64,000 nucleotides of DNA, taken from NCBI GenBank assembly GCA_019637445.1, contig JAHBVS010000001.1, positions 903,586 through 967,585 on the forward strand. The letters run 5' to 3'. Below are positions 1 to 9,145 of the stretch, piece after piece; the stretch's first letter is position 1, and the number at the start of each line of letters is the position of its first letter. The translations under genes and the position numbers were made by a program. The notes under the pieces were generated by a model. The model worked only from the letters and a program-made list of their open reading frames with translations, was not told the DNA's origin and made no database searches. This stretch comes from Gemmatimonadaceae bacterium. GTDB taxonomy: Bacteria; Gemmatimonadota; Gemmatimonadetes; Gemmatimonadales; Gemmatimonadaceae.

Positions 1-3000
1 TGAACGTGTAGCGGAAGCCGAGCTGCATGCGCCAGACGTCGTTCACGCCGGCGGTCTTCTGGAAGGTCTTGTTCATCAGCTGGCCGCCCACCACACGCAT
101 CTGATAGCGCGGCTCGCCCGCCTTCGGGCCCGTCGTCGCCGGGGTGCGGACGATCAGCGGGGAGTTGCTGACCGCGGTCTGGGCCAGACCCCAGTCCTTG
201 TTCAGCATGTTGGTGAAGTTCAGGATGTCCAGGCGGATCTGCAGGGTGTTCTTGGAGCCCGACACGAGGCGGCTCACGTCCTGCGAGAGCGAGAGGTCCA
301 TCCGGGTGACGTTCGGCAGGAGCAGGCCGCCACGCTCCGCATACTGGCCGCGACGCGAACGGAGGTACGAGTCCTGGTTGATGTACGCCTCGAACGCGGC
401 TTCCTGCTGCGCCACCGAGAAGGGCGTCGAACCCGTGATGGCCTCGAAGTTCATCTCCGCGATGCTGGCCGGGATGTACATCAGGTCATTCGAGGTGCCG
501 CCGTCGCCATTCAGGTCGCCGGAGGTCACGTAGCTCGTGTTGCCGATCGTGAAGTTCTCGAGGAAGGCCGAGAACATCGTATTGCCCCAACCGAAGAAGT
601 CGCGCGTGTACGACGCGACCATGAAGCTGCGGCGGCCCTGATAGTTGCCGGAGAAACCAACGCCCGGGTTGTTCGGGTCGCCAGTGTGCTGGTTGTTGTT
701 CCAGCTACCGAAGGCGATCGAGCCCGGATCCACGGTGTTCTCGGCGGTGCCGTAGGCCGTGGCGATCTTCGTGTAGAAGCCGTTCATGAAGTTGCGCTCC
801 AGCGTGAAGGCCGCGTTCATCGTGCGGCCGACATCCTGGTTCTTCAGGACGATCGCGCTGGTGATGTTGCAGTTGATGCGGTTGGCCTGGGTGCAGGCGT
901 CGCCGACCTGGCTGAAGTAGCGCGGGCGGTTGTCCGGGCCCGGGAAGTTGCCGTCAGCCGCCGGCAGGTTGGCGTTGATGTAGTACACGCCGTTGACGTC
1001 CTGGCCCCAGATGAACTCGATCGTGGAGCGCCAGCCGCTCTCGAACTTGTGGTCGATGGCCAGGTTCGAACGCCAGACCTGCGGGAACTTGAAGCCCTTG
1101 TCCGTCAGCGCGAGCTCATACGACGGGGCGGGCGCGCCCGAGGGGCTGGCCGGCTTGTAGTGGTCCGGATCCGGGTGCCAGGGGCGGTTGAACGTGTTGT
1201 CCTGCTGCTCGAAGCCCGTCAGGATGCCGTTGTTGCCGATCTGGTTGGAGATCCAGACATACGCCGGGCGGCCGGTGAAGACGCCGGTACCACCGCGGAG
1301 GATGGTCTGGCCGTTGCCGCGCACGTCGTAGTTGAAGCCGAGGCGCGGCGAGAACAGCGGCGTCGCGTCGGGCAGCTTCTGCGTGTTGTACTGCACGCTC
1401 TGTCCGTTCTCGTCGCGGAACGTCATCGCGTTCGCGGCGGTGTTCGTGAAGCCCGTGTTGCCGAACGAAGCCATATCGATGCGCAGGCCGCCGGTCACGG
1501 TGAGGTTGTTCCGCACGCGCCATTCATCCTGCACATACACGCCCGAGAAGTTCACTTCGAGCGGCTGCACCGGCTTGGTCTGGCCCGGGATGTTGGCGTA
1601 GCGGACCTGGAAGCGGCGGAGGTCCACGGGGGACGTCGGACGCGAGCAGGTGGACCAGGTCGCGGCGTTGGTGCCGCACTGCGTCAGGAAGTCGTTCGCG
1701 TCCGTGTAGAAGTCGCTCAGTGAGCGATACACGTAGGCGCTCTGACTGCCCGGGAAGAACACGTTCTCCGACTCGTAGAGCTCGACGCTGAGTCCGAAGG
1801 TCAGGTCGTGCCGGTTGCCGTAGATCGTGAAGTTGTTCTGGAACTGGAAGCTGTTGTACCGCAGCTCGTTGTTCGGCGTGAAGGGCTCCGAGCCGAACGA
1901 GGTGTAGGTCGTGCTGCCACCGCCCGGGATGTCGCCGCCGAGGATGTCCACGAAGGGGAACAGGTTGCTGATCGCGCCACGGCTCTCGTCCTGCTTGGTG
2001 TAGCCGATGATCATCTGGTTCGACATCCGGTCCGTCAGCAGCGAGTTCCACTCACCGACCACCGAGTTGATCTTCTCGAGGATGGTGTAGTTGGAGTTCT
2101 GGAAGCCGAGCCAGTTGTTGTTGCGGGTGCGGCCGAAGCCGAGCGACGACGAGGTCGACGTCAGCACGTCCGTCTCGGAGTCGAGGTTCGTCCAGCGCAC
2201 CGAGAACTTGTTCCGCTGGCTGAGCGCGTAGTCGACCTTCGCGGTGATGCGCGTCGACGGCGTCAGGCCCGGATAGCCCTCGTAGCCACCGGTGTTGTAG
2301 CCGAAGTTCGTGCCGAGGTAGTTGCTCAGCGTGTTCATGTCCGACTGCAGAACGCGCGTGACGTTGCCGACCGGCGCCTCGCCGCCGAGGTTCGAGCGGA
2401 ACGTCGTGGCGGGGGACGACAGCTCGTCCGTCTCGTAGCTCACGAAGAAGAACAGCTTGTCCTTGAGGATTGGGCCGCCGACACGGAAGCCCCACTGGTC
2501 GAAGGAGAACGACCCTGGGCTGAAGGTATTCGAACCCGCCTTCGTGCCGACGAAATCGTTCGAGCGCGTGAGGTAGTAGAGCGAGCCCGTGAAATCGTTG
2601 GTGCCGGACTTGGTCACCGTGTTCACCGCGGCGCCGACGAAGGCACCCTGGCGCACGTCATAGGGCGCGATGTTCACCTGCACGGCCTCGATCGCGTCGA
2701 GCGAGATCGGGGCGACGCCGGTGCGGTCACCGGGCTGCCCGCCGAGGCCGAACGAGTTGTTGAAGTACGAACCGTCCACCGTGATGTTGTTCAGGCGGTT
2801 GTCCTGGCCGGCGAACGAGCTGCCGCTCGACTGCGGCGTCAGGCGCGTGAAGTCGGCGAGACGACGCGTGATGGTCGGCAGCTGCTCCAGCTGGTCGCGA
2901 CGGATGCTGGTCGCGGCACCAGTACGCGTCGAGCTCAGCTCGCCGCCCTCCGAGGTGATGGTCACCTGGCTCAGCTGCGTCGCCACGGCCGACATCCGGA

Positions 3001-3331
3001 ACTCGAGGTCCACCGCGACGCCGAGCGTCACGGTCACATCCTCGCGGGCCTGGCGGGCGAAGCCGATCATCGTCGCGGCCACGCTGTAGGGGCCGCCGAT
3101 ACGCATGCCCGGAATGTTGAACCGTCCATCGGCGCGGGTCACGGCCACGTACTGCGTGCCGGAGGGCAGATGGACGGCTAGGACTCGAGCGCCTTCAATA
3201 GGCTGGTTCTCGTCGTTCGTCACGGTGCCACGCATAGAGCCGGTGGTCACCTGCGCCGACGCGAGGTGGGTGAACGCGCCGGCGGCGAGGGCCGCGACAG
3301 CGAGTGTCACCCGGAAGATCCAACGCTTCAT
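1..3331 (-). CDS. TonB-dependent receptor, Oar/OmpA-like with carboxypeptidase regulatory-like domain (3' end cut by window)
   Basis: Outer-membrane TonB-dependent transporter, probably for oligosaccharide, peptide or siderophore uptake. The ATG at 3331-3329 follows a GAGGAA ribosome-binding site. A signal peptide of about 26 residues ends in an ASA-Q cleavage motif. Next comes a CarboxypepD_reg-like beta-sandwich (TGSMRGTVTNDENQPIEGAR, about residues 29-100), then a plug domain (RRDQLEQLPTITRRLADF onward), then a long beta-barrel rich in aromatic and Asn residues. The frame is open to base 2, about 1110 codons. The last visible residues are RYTF, a typical barrel terminus, so only a few codons are probably missing. 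Large antisense open frames over this gene are composition shadows. The family is clear; the substrate cannot be read from sequence. Confidence 0.93.
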   Translation of the reverse strand, partial: MKRWIFRVTLAVAALAAGAFTHLASAQVTTGSMRGTVTNDENQPIEGARVLAVHLPSGTQYVAVTRADGRFNIPGMRIGGPYSVAATMIGFARQAREDVTVTLGVAVDLEFRMSAVATQLSQVTITSEGGELSSTRTGAATSIRRDQLEQLPTITRRLADFTRLTPQSSGSSFAGQDNRLNNITVDGSYFNNSFGLGGQPGDRTGVAPISLDAIEAVQVNIAPYDVRQGAFVGAAVNTVTKSGTNDFTGSLYYLTRSNDFVGTKAGSNTFSPGSFSFDQWGFRVGGPILKDKLFFFVSYETDELSSPATTFRSNLGGEAPVGNVTRVLQSDMNTLSNYLGTNFGYNTGGYEGYPGLTPSTRITAKVDYALSQRNKFSVRWTNLDSETDVLTSTSSSLGFGRTRNNNWLGFQNSNYTILEKINSVVGEWNSLLTDRMSNQMIIGYTKQDESRGAISNLFPFVDILGGDIPGGGSTTYTSFGSEPFTPNNELRYNSFQFQNNFTIYGNRHDLTFGLSVELYESENVFFPGSQSAYVYRSLSDFYTDANDFLTQCGTNAATWSTCSRPTSPVDLRRFQVRYANIPGQTKPVQPLEVNFSGVYVQDEWRVRNNLTVTGGLRIDMASFGNTGFTNTAANAMTFRDENGQSVQYNTQKLPDATPLFSPRLGFNYDVRGNGQTILRGGTGVFTGRPAYVWISNQIGNNGILTGFEQQDNTFNRPWHPDPDHYKPASPSGAPAPSYELALTDKGFKFPQVWRSNLAIDHKFESGWRSTIEFIWGQDVNGVYYINANLPAADGNFPGPDNRPRYFSQVGDACTQANRINCNITSAIVLKNQDVGRTMNAAFTLERNFMNGFYTKIATAYGTAENTVDPGSIAFGSWNNNQHTGDPNNPGVGFSGNYQGRRSFMVASYTRDFFGWGNTMFSAFLENFTIGNTSYVTSGDLNGDGGTSNDLMYIPASIAEMNFEAITGSTPFSVAQQEAAFEAYINQDSYLRSRRGQYAERGGLLLPNVTRMDLSLSQDVSRLVSGSKNTLQIRLDILNFTNMLNKDWGLAQTAVSNSPLIVRTPATTGPKAGEPRYQMRVVGGQLMNKTFQKTAGVNDVWRMQLGFRYTF

Positions 3332-3482
3332 CTTTTGTGTTCCTCGGTGGTTGGGATCCATCGATCCAACACCGGCCCCCGCCCTTGGCGAGGCTACCGG
3401 ACTTGGCGCGAAAAATATAGCGCGAAGCTCGCCAGTTCGCCGCTATGCGGTCAACGCCAGCCCACCGAGTGCAACCGAACCG
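3332..3482. other. Intergenic region upstream of the TonB receptor
   Basis: A 150-bp gap between the start of the receptor and the stop of the permease, both on the minus strand. It is locally AT-richer than its surroundings (for example gcgaaaaatatagcgcgaag near 3400-3425), consistent with a promoter for the receptor. I see no recognised operator or riboswitch. Confidence 0.4.
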
Positions 3483-4832
3483 TTACCGGTTGCGCCCGAC
3501 GGTCAGCCAATAGACCGGTGCACCGGCTAGGCAGACCCCCAGCACCCCAATGGTCTGCCAGCGACTCGCGGGGTTCAGGATGGCATTCCCAAGCAGGTAG
3601 AGCACGGCGAGCATAAACACCAGCGGCACCACCGGATAGCCCGGCACACGGAAACTCGGCGCGTAGTCCGCACGCTTCCGCAGCCTGAAAATCGACGCTA
3701 CTGCCAAGAAATAGAACGGCAGGAAGGCGGTCACGAAGGCGTCCGCCAACTGCTCGAAGGTCCGCATCAGCACGAAGAGCGCGCCGAGGGCCGCGGTGAG
3801 CAGGATGGCCACCCAGGGCGTGCCCAGCTTGGGGTGCACGCTGGCCACCGGGCGGAAGAACAGCCCATCGGATGCCATCGCGAAGAAGATGCGCGGGCTC
3901 GTGAACAGCACGGCGTTCAAGGTGCCGAAGGTGGACACCATCACCGTCACGGAGACGAACACGACGCCGCCGGCGCCGATCACGATCTCCGCCACGTCAG
4001 CCGCGACCAATCGCGAGGTCCGCATCTCCTCGATCGGAAGCACCGTGAGATACGCGACGTTCGCCAGCAGATAGATCGCCATCACCATCAGCGTGCCACC
4101 GATCAGCGCCCGCGGCAGGTTGCGCTGCGGGTCCTGCACCTCGCCACCGTTGTAGGCCACGTCGGCCCAGCCATCAAAGGCCCAGAGCGTGCTGACCAGC
4201 GCGAGCCCGAACGCCGGGATGCTGATGCTCTCGGGCGGCACCGCCGGCGTGAAGTGCGAGAAGCCGTTGGCCGGCAGGCCCACGATCAGCGCCACGACGA
4301 CGATAAACAGCAGGCCGCCGTACTTGGCCAGCACGGTCACGTTGGTGAACGTCGCGCCCACCCTCGCGCCGGCGATGTTGAACGTGGCCGTCAGCAGGAT
4401 GGCCGTCGCCGCCGCGTAGCGCACGGGCATCACCGCGTTCAGGTCCCAGCCCATCACGCGGAAGAAGTACTCGGCGCAGGTGATGGCGATGGCTCCCAGC
4501 GAGGCCGCGCGGATCATCACCAGCTGGCTCCAGCCGAAGAGGAAGGCCGCAAGGTCGCCCCAGGCCTCCTTCAGGAACACGTAGATGCCGCCTGTCTTCG
4601 GCAGCGCGCTCGCCACCTCGGCGATCGTCAGCGCGCCGCAGATGGCAAAGATGCCCCCGGCGATCCACGCCGAGAGCATTGGGAGGGGGCCGGGCAGTCG
4701 GTCCGCGATGCCCGCCGGCGAGCGGAAGATGCCCGAGCCGATGGTGGAGCCGATGACGACGGCGATGGCGCTCCAGAGGCCGATGCTGCGCTGCAGCTCA
4801 GGGGCGCGGGGCGCCGCGGGAGTGGAAGACAT
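3483..4832 (-). CDS. APC-superfamily amino acid permease
   Basis: Inner-membrane amino acid/polyamine transporter of 449 residues with about 12 predicted membrane segments. The APC signature in TM1 is present (VVIGSTIGSGIFRSPAGIA, about residues 26-44). Overall layout resembles the LAT/SteT exchanger branch: a TM2 region GGIFAICGALTIAEVASALP and a PKTGGIYVFLKEAWG stretch. The ATG at 4832 directly follows an in-frame GTG at 4835, so the exact start is ambiguous by one codon. It lies divergent from the small membrane protein/ctaB pair, whose start is 41 bp away. The substrate is not determinable, though neutral or cationic amino acids are likely from the family. Confidence 0.88.
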   Translation of the reverse strand: MSSTPAAPRAPELQRSIGLWSAIAVVIGSTIGSGIFRSPAGIADRLPGPLPMLSAWIAGGIFAICGALTIAEVASALPKTGGIYVFLKEAWGDLAAFLFGWSQLVMIRAASLGAIAITCAEYFFRVMGWDLNAVMPVRYAAATAILLTATFNIAGARVGATFTNVTVLAKYGGLLFIVVVALIVGLPANGFSHFTPAVPPESISIPAFGLALVSTLWAFDGWADVAYNGGEVQDPQRNLPRALIGGTLMVMAIYLLANVAYLTVLPIEEMRTSRLVAADVAEIVIGAGGVVFVSVTVMVSTFGTLNAVLFTSPRIFFAMASDGLFFRPVASVHPKLGTPWVAILLTAALGALFVLMRTFEQLADAFVTAFLPFYFLAVASIFRLRKRADYAPSFRVPGYPVVPLVFMLAVLYLLGNAILNPASRWQTIGVLGVCLAGAPVYWLTVGRNR

Positions 4833-4873
4833 CACGCGAAACTACGCGCGAGGGCTCCCTGAAGGGAGGTGGT

Positions 4874-5146
4874 ATGGCGATAATTCACCCGATGTCCGCG
4901 CCGCTCCCGACCCTCATCTTCGTTGTCGCCGCGCTGGCCGTCGTCCTCGGACAGATCATGATCCTGCGGTCGACGGCCCGTGCCTGGCAGGCCGCCGGCG
5001 GCCCCGTGCCGCTCATCGAGCGCGCCTTTGCCTGGCTGCCGGCGCTGGTGCTCGTGCTCGTGCTCTGGTTGTCGTGGCGGGCCACCGTCGCGCCGCCGGT
5101 GATGGAACTGGAGTTCGCGGCCACGGCCTCCGGGGCGGGGCTGTGA
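4874..5146 (+). CDS. Small two-TM membrane protein co-translated with heme O synthase
   Basis: A 90-residue protein of unknown family. A strong Shine-Dalgarno sequence (AGGGAGGT, 4863-4870) lies 3 nt before the ATG. Two hydrophobic helices (about residues 13-31 and 50-67) are joined by a short loop, followed by a polar tail beginning with PPVMELEF. Its stop overlaps the GTG start of ctaB (GTGA, 5143-5146), so the two are probably co-translated. The hairpin topology recalls the membrane anchor of cytochrome oxidase subunit II, but there is no CuA domain. A role in oxidase or heme A/O assembly is inferred from context only. Confidence 0.65.
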   Translation: MAIIHPMSAPLPTLIFVVAALAVVLGQIMILRSTARAWQAAGGPVPLIERAFAWLPALVLVLVLWLSWRATVAPPVMELEFAATASGAGL

Positions 5147-6042
5147 CCGCACCCGCAACTACGCCGGCGCCGCGAAGCCTCGCGAACGACCTGATCGCGC
5201 TGACCAAGCCGCGCATCATTTCGCTGCTGCTGGTCACCACCGTGGCGCCGATGTATGTGGCGGGCGTTCCCACGCTTGGCACGGTGCTGCTCGTGATGCT
5301 CGGCGGCTACCTGATGGCCGGCGGCGCGAACGCCGTGAACATGTACATCGACCGCGACATCGATCCGTTGATGGCGCGCACGAAGCTGCGGCCGATCCCC
5401 AGCGGGCGGATGCACGCCACCGCGGTGCTGGCCTTCGGCGTGTTGATCGCCACGGCGGCCACCTGGATGCTGGCGCGCTATGTCAACGTGCTCACGGCGG
5501 CGTTGGCATTGGCGGGCTTCTACTTCTACGTGTTCATCTACACGCGCTGGCTCAAGCGCGCGTCGCCGCAGAACATCGTGATCGGCGGTGCGGCCGGTGC
5601 CTTCCCGCCGCTCGTCGGCTGGGCAGCGGTGACGGGGCGGCTGGATCTCACGGCCTGGTTCCTGTTCCTCATCGTCTTCTATTGGACGCCGCCGCACTTC
5701 TGGGCTTTGGCGCTCAACAAGCAGCGCGACTACGGCACGGCCGGCGTGCCGATGGCGCCCCTCGTGTGGGGCGAGCGCGAGACGATCGAGCAGATGTGGT
5801 GGTACAGCGTGCTGCTCGTGGGGCTGACGCTGATGCCGGTGGCGTTTGGCGCCTTCGGGTGGTTCTACCTGGCGAGCGCGGCGCTGCTGGGCGCCCTGCT
5901 GCTGCGCGGCGTCTGGCGCGTGCGCTCCGCGACCGCCGAGGCGCGCGTGAAGCCCTCGTGGTGGGTGTACGGCTACTCGCTGCTGTATCTGGCGCTGCTG
6001 TTCCTCGCGATGGCGCTGGACCACCGCGTGTTCGGCGCCTGA
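5143..6042 (+). CDS. ctaB: Protoheme IX farnesyltransferase (heme O synthase)
   Basis: Transfers the farnesyl group from farnesyl diphosphate to heme B to form heme O for terminal oxidases; an inner-membrane UbiA-superfamily enzyme. 299 residues from the GTG that overlaps the upstream stop. The prenyl-diphosphate motif NMYIDRDIDPLMARTKLRPI (an N-x3-D-x3-D type) and the second conserved loop DYGTAGVPMAPLV are both present, with about nine hydrophobic helices. The open frame extends upstream of 5143, but those residues are non-homologous arginine-rich translation. The stop abuts, with no spacer, the stop of the convergent M24 peptidase at 6043. Confidence 0.93.
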   Translation: MTAPATTPAPRSLANDLIALTKPRIISLLLVTTVAPMYVAGVPTLGTVLLVMLGGYLMAGGANAVNMYIDRDIDPLMARTKLRPIPSGRMHATAVLAFGVLIATAATWMLARYVNVLTAALALAGFYFYVFIYTRWLKRASPQNIVIGGAAGAFPPLVGWAAVTGRLDLTAWFLFLIVFYWTPPHFWALALNKQRDYGTAGVPMAPLVWGERETIEQMWWYSVLLVGLTLMPVAFGAFGWFYLASAALLGALLLRGVWRVRSATAEARVKPSWWVYGYSLLYLALLFLAMALDHRVFGA

Positions 6043-7233
6043 TCAGATCACGATCAGCTCGCGCTGGATCTCTCCCGGCGTGATGACGAGTCCGTCGGGT
6101 CCGAGGAACGCATTCACCTCGGTGCGCATCCCGAACTCGCCCGGCAGGTAGATCCCGGGCTCGATCGAGAAGCCGACGCCCGGCAGCAGCACGCGTTCGT
6201 CGCGCGTCTCGAGGTCGTCGAGGTTCGGCCCCATCCCGTGCAGGCCCCGCGCGTCGATCGAGTGCCCCGTGCGGTGCGTGAAGTACTTCCCGAAGCCACG
6301 CGCCTCGATCACTGCACGACTGGCCGCATCCGCCTCTCGACCGGCAATCGGCTTTCCTGCGCCGACCCGCTCCCTCAGCACGGCGATAGCCGCATCGCGC
6401 GCGTCGCGAATTGCCGCCCAGACTTCCTGATGCCTCGCGGCGGGCGTTCCGACGACCGCCATCCAGGTCTGGTCCGCCCACATCGCGCCGGGTCGATTGT
6501 CGGGCTCGGTGGCCCAGAGGTCAATCAACACCACGTCGCCCGCCACGATGCGTCGCGGCGCATCCGCCGAGGGCTCATAGTGCGGGTTCGCGGCGTTCTC
6601 GCTGGCTGAGACGTTGGGGCCGTGGTCGGTCCAGAGACCGTCGACGGCGAAGCGCTCCTGGATGAACGCCATCACCTCGTGCTCGTGGATGGCCTTGCCC
6701 GCCTTGATTGCGTCGCCGATGCGGGCAAAGGCGGCGTGGGCGTAGGTCCGCAGCAGTTCCGCGTGCTTGCGGTGCGAGGCCATCTCCTCGGCGCTCCAGA
6801 CCGCGAAGAACTGCGTGACCAGCCCGCCGCTGGTCACCACCTCCGCGCCGGCGGCGCGGATCATCTCCAGCACGCCGGCCGGCACGCGGTCCACCACCGG
6901 CACGGCATCGCCGGGCGAGTACTCCATCGCGATGCGCTTGCCCTTGACCAACGTGGGCAGCTCCTGCTCCAGCGCGCGCCAGGCGCTGTACACGCGCTTC
7001 TCCCAGGCCGCTGGCCACTGGGCCCAGGGGCTCTGCTCGATGGCGTGCGTGATGGCCACCGGCGTCCCCTCGGCAGGAAGCCACGCGAAGATCCGTCGTG
7101 AGACCATGCCGCGCAGGCCGAGGACAGACGAGGCCACGGGGTTGAGCCCGCGGAAGTCGTAGATGAGCCAGCCATCGAGGCCGGCGCCACGGAGCGCCGC
7201 CTGCACGGCGGGGAGCGAGCGTTCGCTGAGCAT
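6043..7233 (-). CDS. M24 family metallopeptidase (Xaa-Pro aminopeptidase / PepQ-like)
   Basis: Cytoplasmic two-metal peptidase of 396 residues with a creatinase-like N-terminal domain (about 1-150) and a pita-bread catalytic domain. All five expected metal ligands are visible: D238 (VVLIDLWA), D254 (MWADQTW), H324 (HRTGHSID), E358 (FSIEPGIY) and E372 (MRTEVN). Auxiliary His residues near 320 and 332 are also present. The ATG at 7233 lies 2 nt after the stop of the upstream gene; an in-frame start at 7296 would lie inside that gene. Probably a dipeptidase/aminopeptidase releasing X-Pro products; exact specificity is unknown. Confidence 0.9.
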   Translation of the reverse strand: MLSERSLPAVQAALRGAGLDGWLIYDFRGLNPVASSVLGLRGMVSRRIFAWLPAEGTPVAITHAIEQSPWAQWPAAWEKRVYSAWRALEQELPTLVKGKRIAMEYSPGDAVPVVDRVPAGVLEMIRAAGAEVVTSGGLVTQFFAVWSAEEMASHRKHAELLRTYAHAAFARIGDAIKAGKAIHEHEVMAFIQERFAVDGLWTDHGPNVSASENAANPHYEPSADAPRRIVAGDVVLIDLWATEPDNRPGAMWADQTWMAVVGTPAARHQEVWAAIRDARDAAIAVLRERVGAGKPIAGREADAASRAVIEARGFGKYFTHRTGHSIDARGLHGMGPNLDDLETRDERVLLPGVGFSIEPGIYLPGEFGMRTEVNAFLGPDGLVITPGEIQRELIVI

Positions 7234-7235
7234 CG

Positions 7236-7856
7236 TTAGGCCACCACGCGCCACTGGGCGCGCCATTCGCAGGTTCCCTCGCCACGCGAGGCGCACCTGA
7301 CGTGTTCGACTGCGCCCACGCCGTCCACGAGCCGCTGCATCAGCTCGCGAAGGTAGGCCTCGTAGAAGCTGCAGCCCGCCAGCTTGGGCGCGGCATCGCG
7401 CGTCACGGAACCCTTCACCTCGAGATGCACCGAACTGCCGACACGCGTGACCTCGCCGCCCACGTAGCGTCGGCTGATGCTGCGCACCTGCCCGAGCGCC
7501 AGCGGCCGGGCCAGCGCACCGGGCAGGATTCGGAGCAACCGTCGCGTGAAGGCGGGGGCGCGCTCGTAGGTGCGTCGCGCCATCCCGCGCCCAGCCTCGC
7601 GGAACACCGCCTCCGCGTCGGGACGGCGCCCGATCAACTTGGCGATGCCCGCCGCCTCCTCGAAGCTCACGCGCTGCCCGCGCTTGAGGGCCTCGGCGTA
7701 GCGCCGCATCTGGGCGTGCACCGTATCGCTGAGCCCGAAACGCTTCACCTTGAGTTCATCCACGAACTCGGTCTCGAGCGCGTCGTCGGGGAGGTCCACC
7801 GTGCGGATGGCCTCGAGCAGGGAGAGCGGAACAAGCGGGTCGACCGTGGCGGACAT
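7236..7856 (-). CDS. Uncharacterised protein, possibly V4R/TIGR02265-like
   Basis: 206 residues, no signal peptide. The N-terminal half is helical and charged. The C-terminal half carries a Cys-containing ending HVRCASRGEGTCEW that resembles the last strand of V4R/heme-NO-binding-type ligand domains and of the myxobacterial TIGR02265 family. I regard that as a fold-level hint, not an assignment. It sits 2 nt upstream of the M24 peptidase and is probably co-transcribed with it. No catalytic motif is recognised. Confidence 0.6.
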   Translation of the reverse strand: MSATVDPLVPLSLLEAIRTVDLPDDALETEFVDELKVKRFGLSDTVHAQMRRYAEALKRGQRVSFEEAAGIAKLIGRRPDAEAVFREAGRGMARRTYERAPAFTRRLLRILPGALARPLALGQVRSISRRYVGGEVTRVGSSVHLEVKGSVTRDAAPKLAGCSFYEAYLRELMQRLVDGVGAVEHVRCASRGEGTCEWRAQWRVVA

Positions 7857-7964
7857 TCAGCGGGGGAGGCTGGTGGGAACCGATGGCAAAGTTAATGGCT
7901 GCGTCGTGCGGGAGGCACGGTCGGCTCTGCCACGGGTTCGGCCCAATTCGCTAGTTTCTGACGC

Positions 7965-8435
7965 GTGAACCCCTCCGACTTCCGCGCCGCCCTCTCACGA
8001 TTCGCATCCGGTGTCACGATCATCACCGCGCGCGACGCCAAGGGACGCGATGTGGGGATGACGGTGAGCGCGTTTTCCTCGCTGTCGCTGGAGCCGCCGC
8101 TGGTGCTGGCCTGCGTGGACGACACCGCATCCGTCGCACCCGTGCTGGCGCAGTGCGAGCACTTCGCGGTCAACATCCTCGCGGCGGACCAGTCTGAGCT
8201 CTCGCGGCGCTTCGCCCGCCAGGACGTGGACCGCTTCGAGGGCATCGACCTGACACGCGGCGTTGAGGGGCTTCCGCTGCTCAGCGGCGCGCTGGCGCAG
8301 CTCAGCTGCGCCGTCGAGGCCCGCCACCCTGGCGGCGACCACACGATTCTCGTGGGTAGGGTGCTGGAGGTCGAGACGAGGGACGCGAATCCCCTGCTCT
8401 ACTTCCGCGGTGCCTACGGCGAGTACCGTCGCTAG
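7965..8435 (+). CDS. Flavin reductase-like domain protein (FMN-binding)
   Basis: 156-residue NAD(P)H:flavin oxidoreductase family protein (split-barrel FMN-binding, HpaC/RutF-like). The diagnostic N-terminal block is present: FRAALSRFASGVTIITA, then GMTVSAFSSLSLEPPLVLAC, then FAVNILAADQSELSRRFA, with a C-terminal GDHTILVGRVLEVE. Such proteins supply reduced flavin to a partner monooxygenase or act as stand-alone reductases; no monooxygenase is nearby. The start is GTG at 7965. The next gene follows after 9 nt, suggesting an operon. Confidence 0.88.
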   Translation: MNPSDFRAALSRFASGVTIITARDAKGRDVGMTVSAFSSLSLEPPLVLACVDDTASVAPVLAQCEHFAVNILAADQSELSRRFARQDVDRFEGIDLTRGVEGLPLLSGALAQLSCAVEARHPGGDHTILVGRVLEVETRDANPLLYFRGAYGEYRR

Positions 8436-8444
8436 CTTCTCGGC

Positions 8445-9104
8445 ATGAGCCTCGACCTTGAGCGCGAGCGCATTGTGCAGGCGCTGTGCTCCCACTACGC
8501 GCAGGACCATCTCACGACCGGCGAACTCGAACGACGCTTCGAGCTCGTGTACGCCGCGCAGGATCGCCAGGCCCTGGTCACCGTGCTCGAGGGCTTGCCG
8601 GCGATCTCGCGGAACGCAGCGCTGGCGCCGAACGCACCAGCGCCGATGCCGACGTATGACGCGCCGGCGCGCTCCAGCGGACTCCGCGATTCCGAGAAGC
8701 GCTACGTCGCCTTCTTCGCCGAGGTGAAGAAGGAAGGCGCCTGGCGCGCGCCGTCGTTCGCCCGCGTGCGGGCCGTGCTCGGCACGGTGGTGCTGGACCT
8801 GCGCGAGGCCGATATCCCGCCCGAGGGCATGGACATCGACGCCGAGGCCATCCTCGGCGAGGTGAAGGTGATCCTGCCGCTTGGCATCGGCGCAGACGTG
8901 GACTGCACCGCGATGCTGGCCGAGGTCGTGGACAAGGCGCAGGCAGGCGCCGCCGGCCTGCCGATGGTGCGCGTGCGAGGTGGCGCGACGCTGGGCACGA
9001 TCAGTGTGGTCACCAAGCTGCCGAAGAAGGACCGGCTTGAGGAGTGGCGACTGCAACTGCGTAGTTGGTTCGGCGGGCCGTCGGACCCTCCGCGGCTTCG
9101 GTAG
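8445..9104 (+). CDS. DUF1707 / LiaF-like C-terminal domain protein
   Basis: 219 residues. The N-terminus is a DUF1707 SHOCT-like helical module (RERIVQALCSHYAQDHLTTG, ELERRFELVYAAQD). After a Pro/Ala linker comes a beta-rich domain similar to the C-terminal part of LiaF/YvqF cell-wall-stress proteins (VRAVLGTVVLDLREADIP, AILGEVKVILPLGIGADVD). No membrane helices are evident, unlike LiaF proper. It probably takes part in envelope-stress sensing or protein-protein interaction. Convergent with ppa, with 41 bp between the stops. Confidence 0.8.
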   Translation: MSLDLERERIVQALCSHYAQDHLTTGELERRFELVYAAQDRQALVTVLEGLPAISRNAALAPNAPAPMPTYDAPARSSGLRDSEKRYVAFFAEVKKEGAWRAPSFARVRAVLGTVVLDLREADIPPEGMDIDAEAILGEVKVILPLGIGADVDCTAMLAEVVDKAQAGAAGLPMVRVRGGATLGTISVVTKLPKKDRLEEWRLQLRSWFGGPSDPPRLR

Positions 9105-9145
9105 GCGATCGCGGCCAGCCTCGCGGCCGCCGTCCCGGCTGCTGC

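Noticed and set aside
686-3181. Long plus-strand open frames opposite the first TonB receptor
   Set aside because: They are Arg/Val/Ala/Glu-rich with no domain, lie wholly antisense to a receptor with clear signal peptide and domains, and reflect codon bias in GC-rich DNA.
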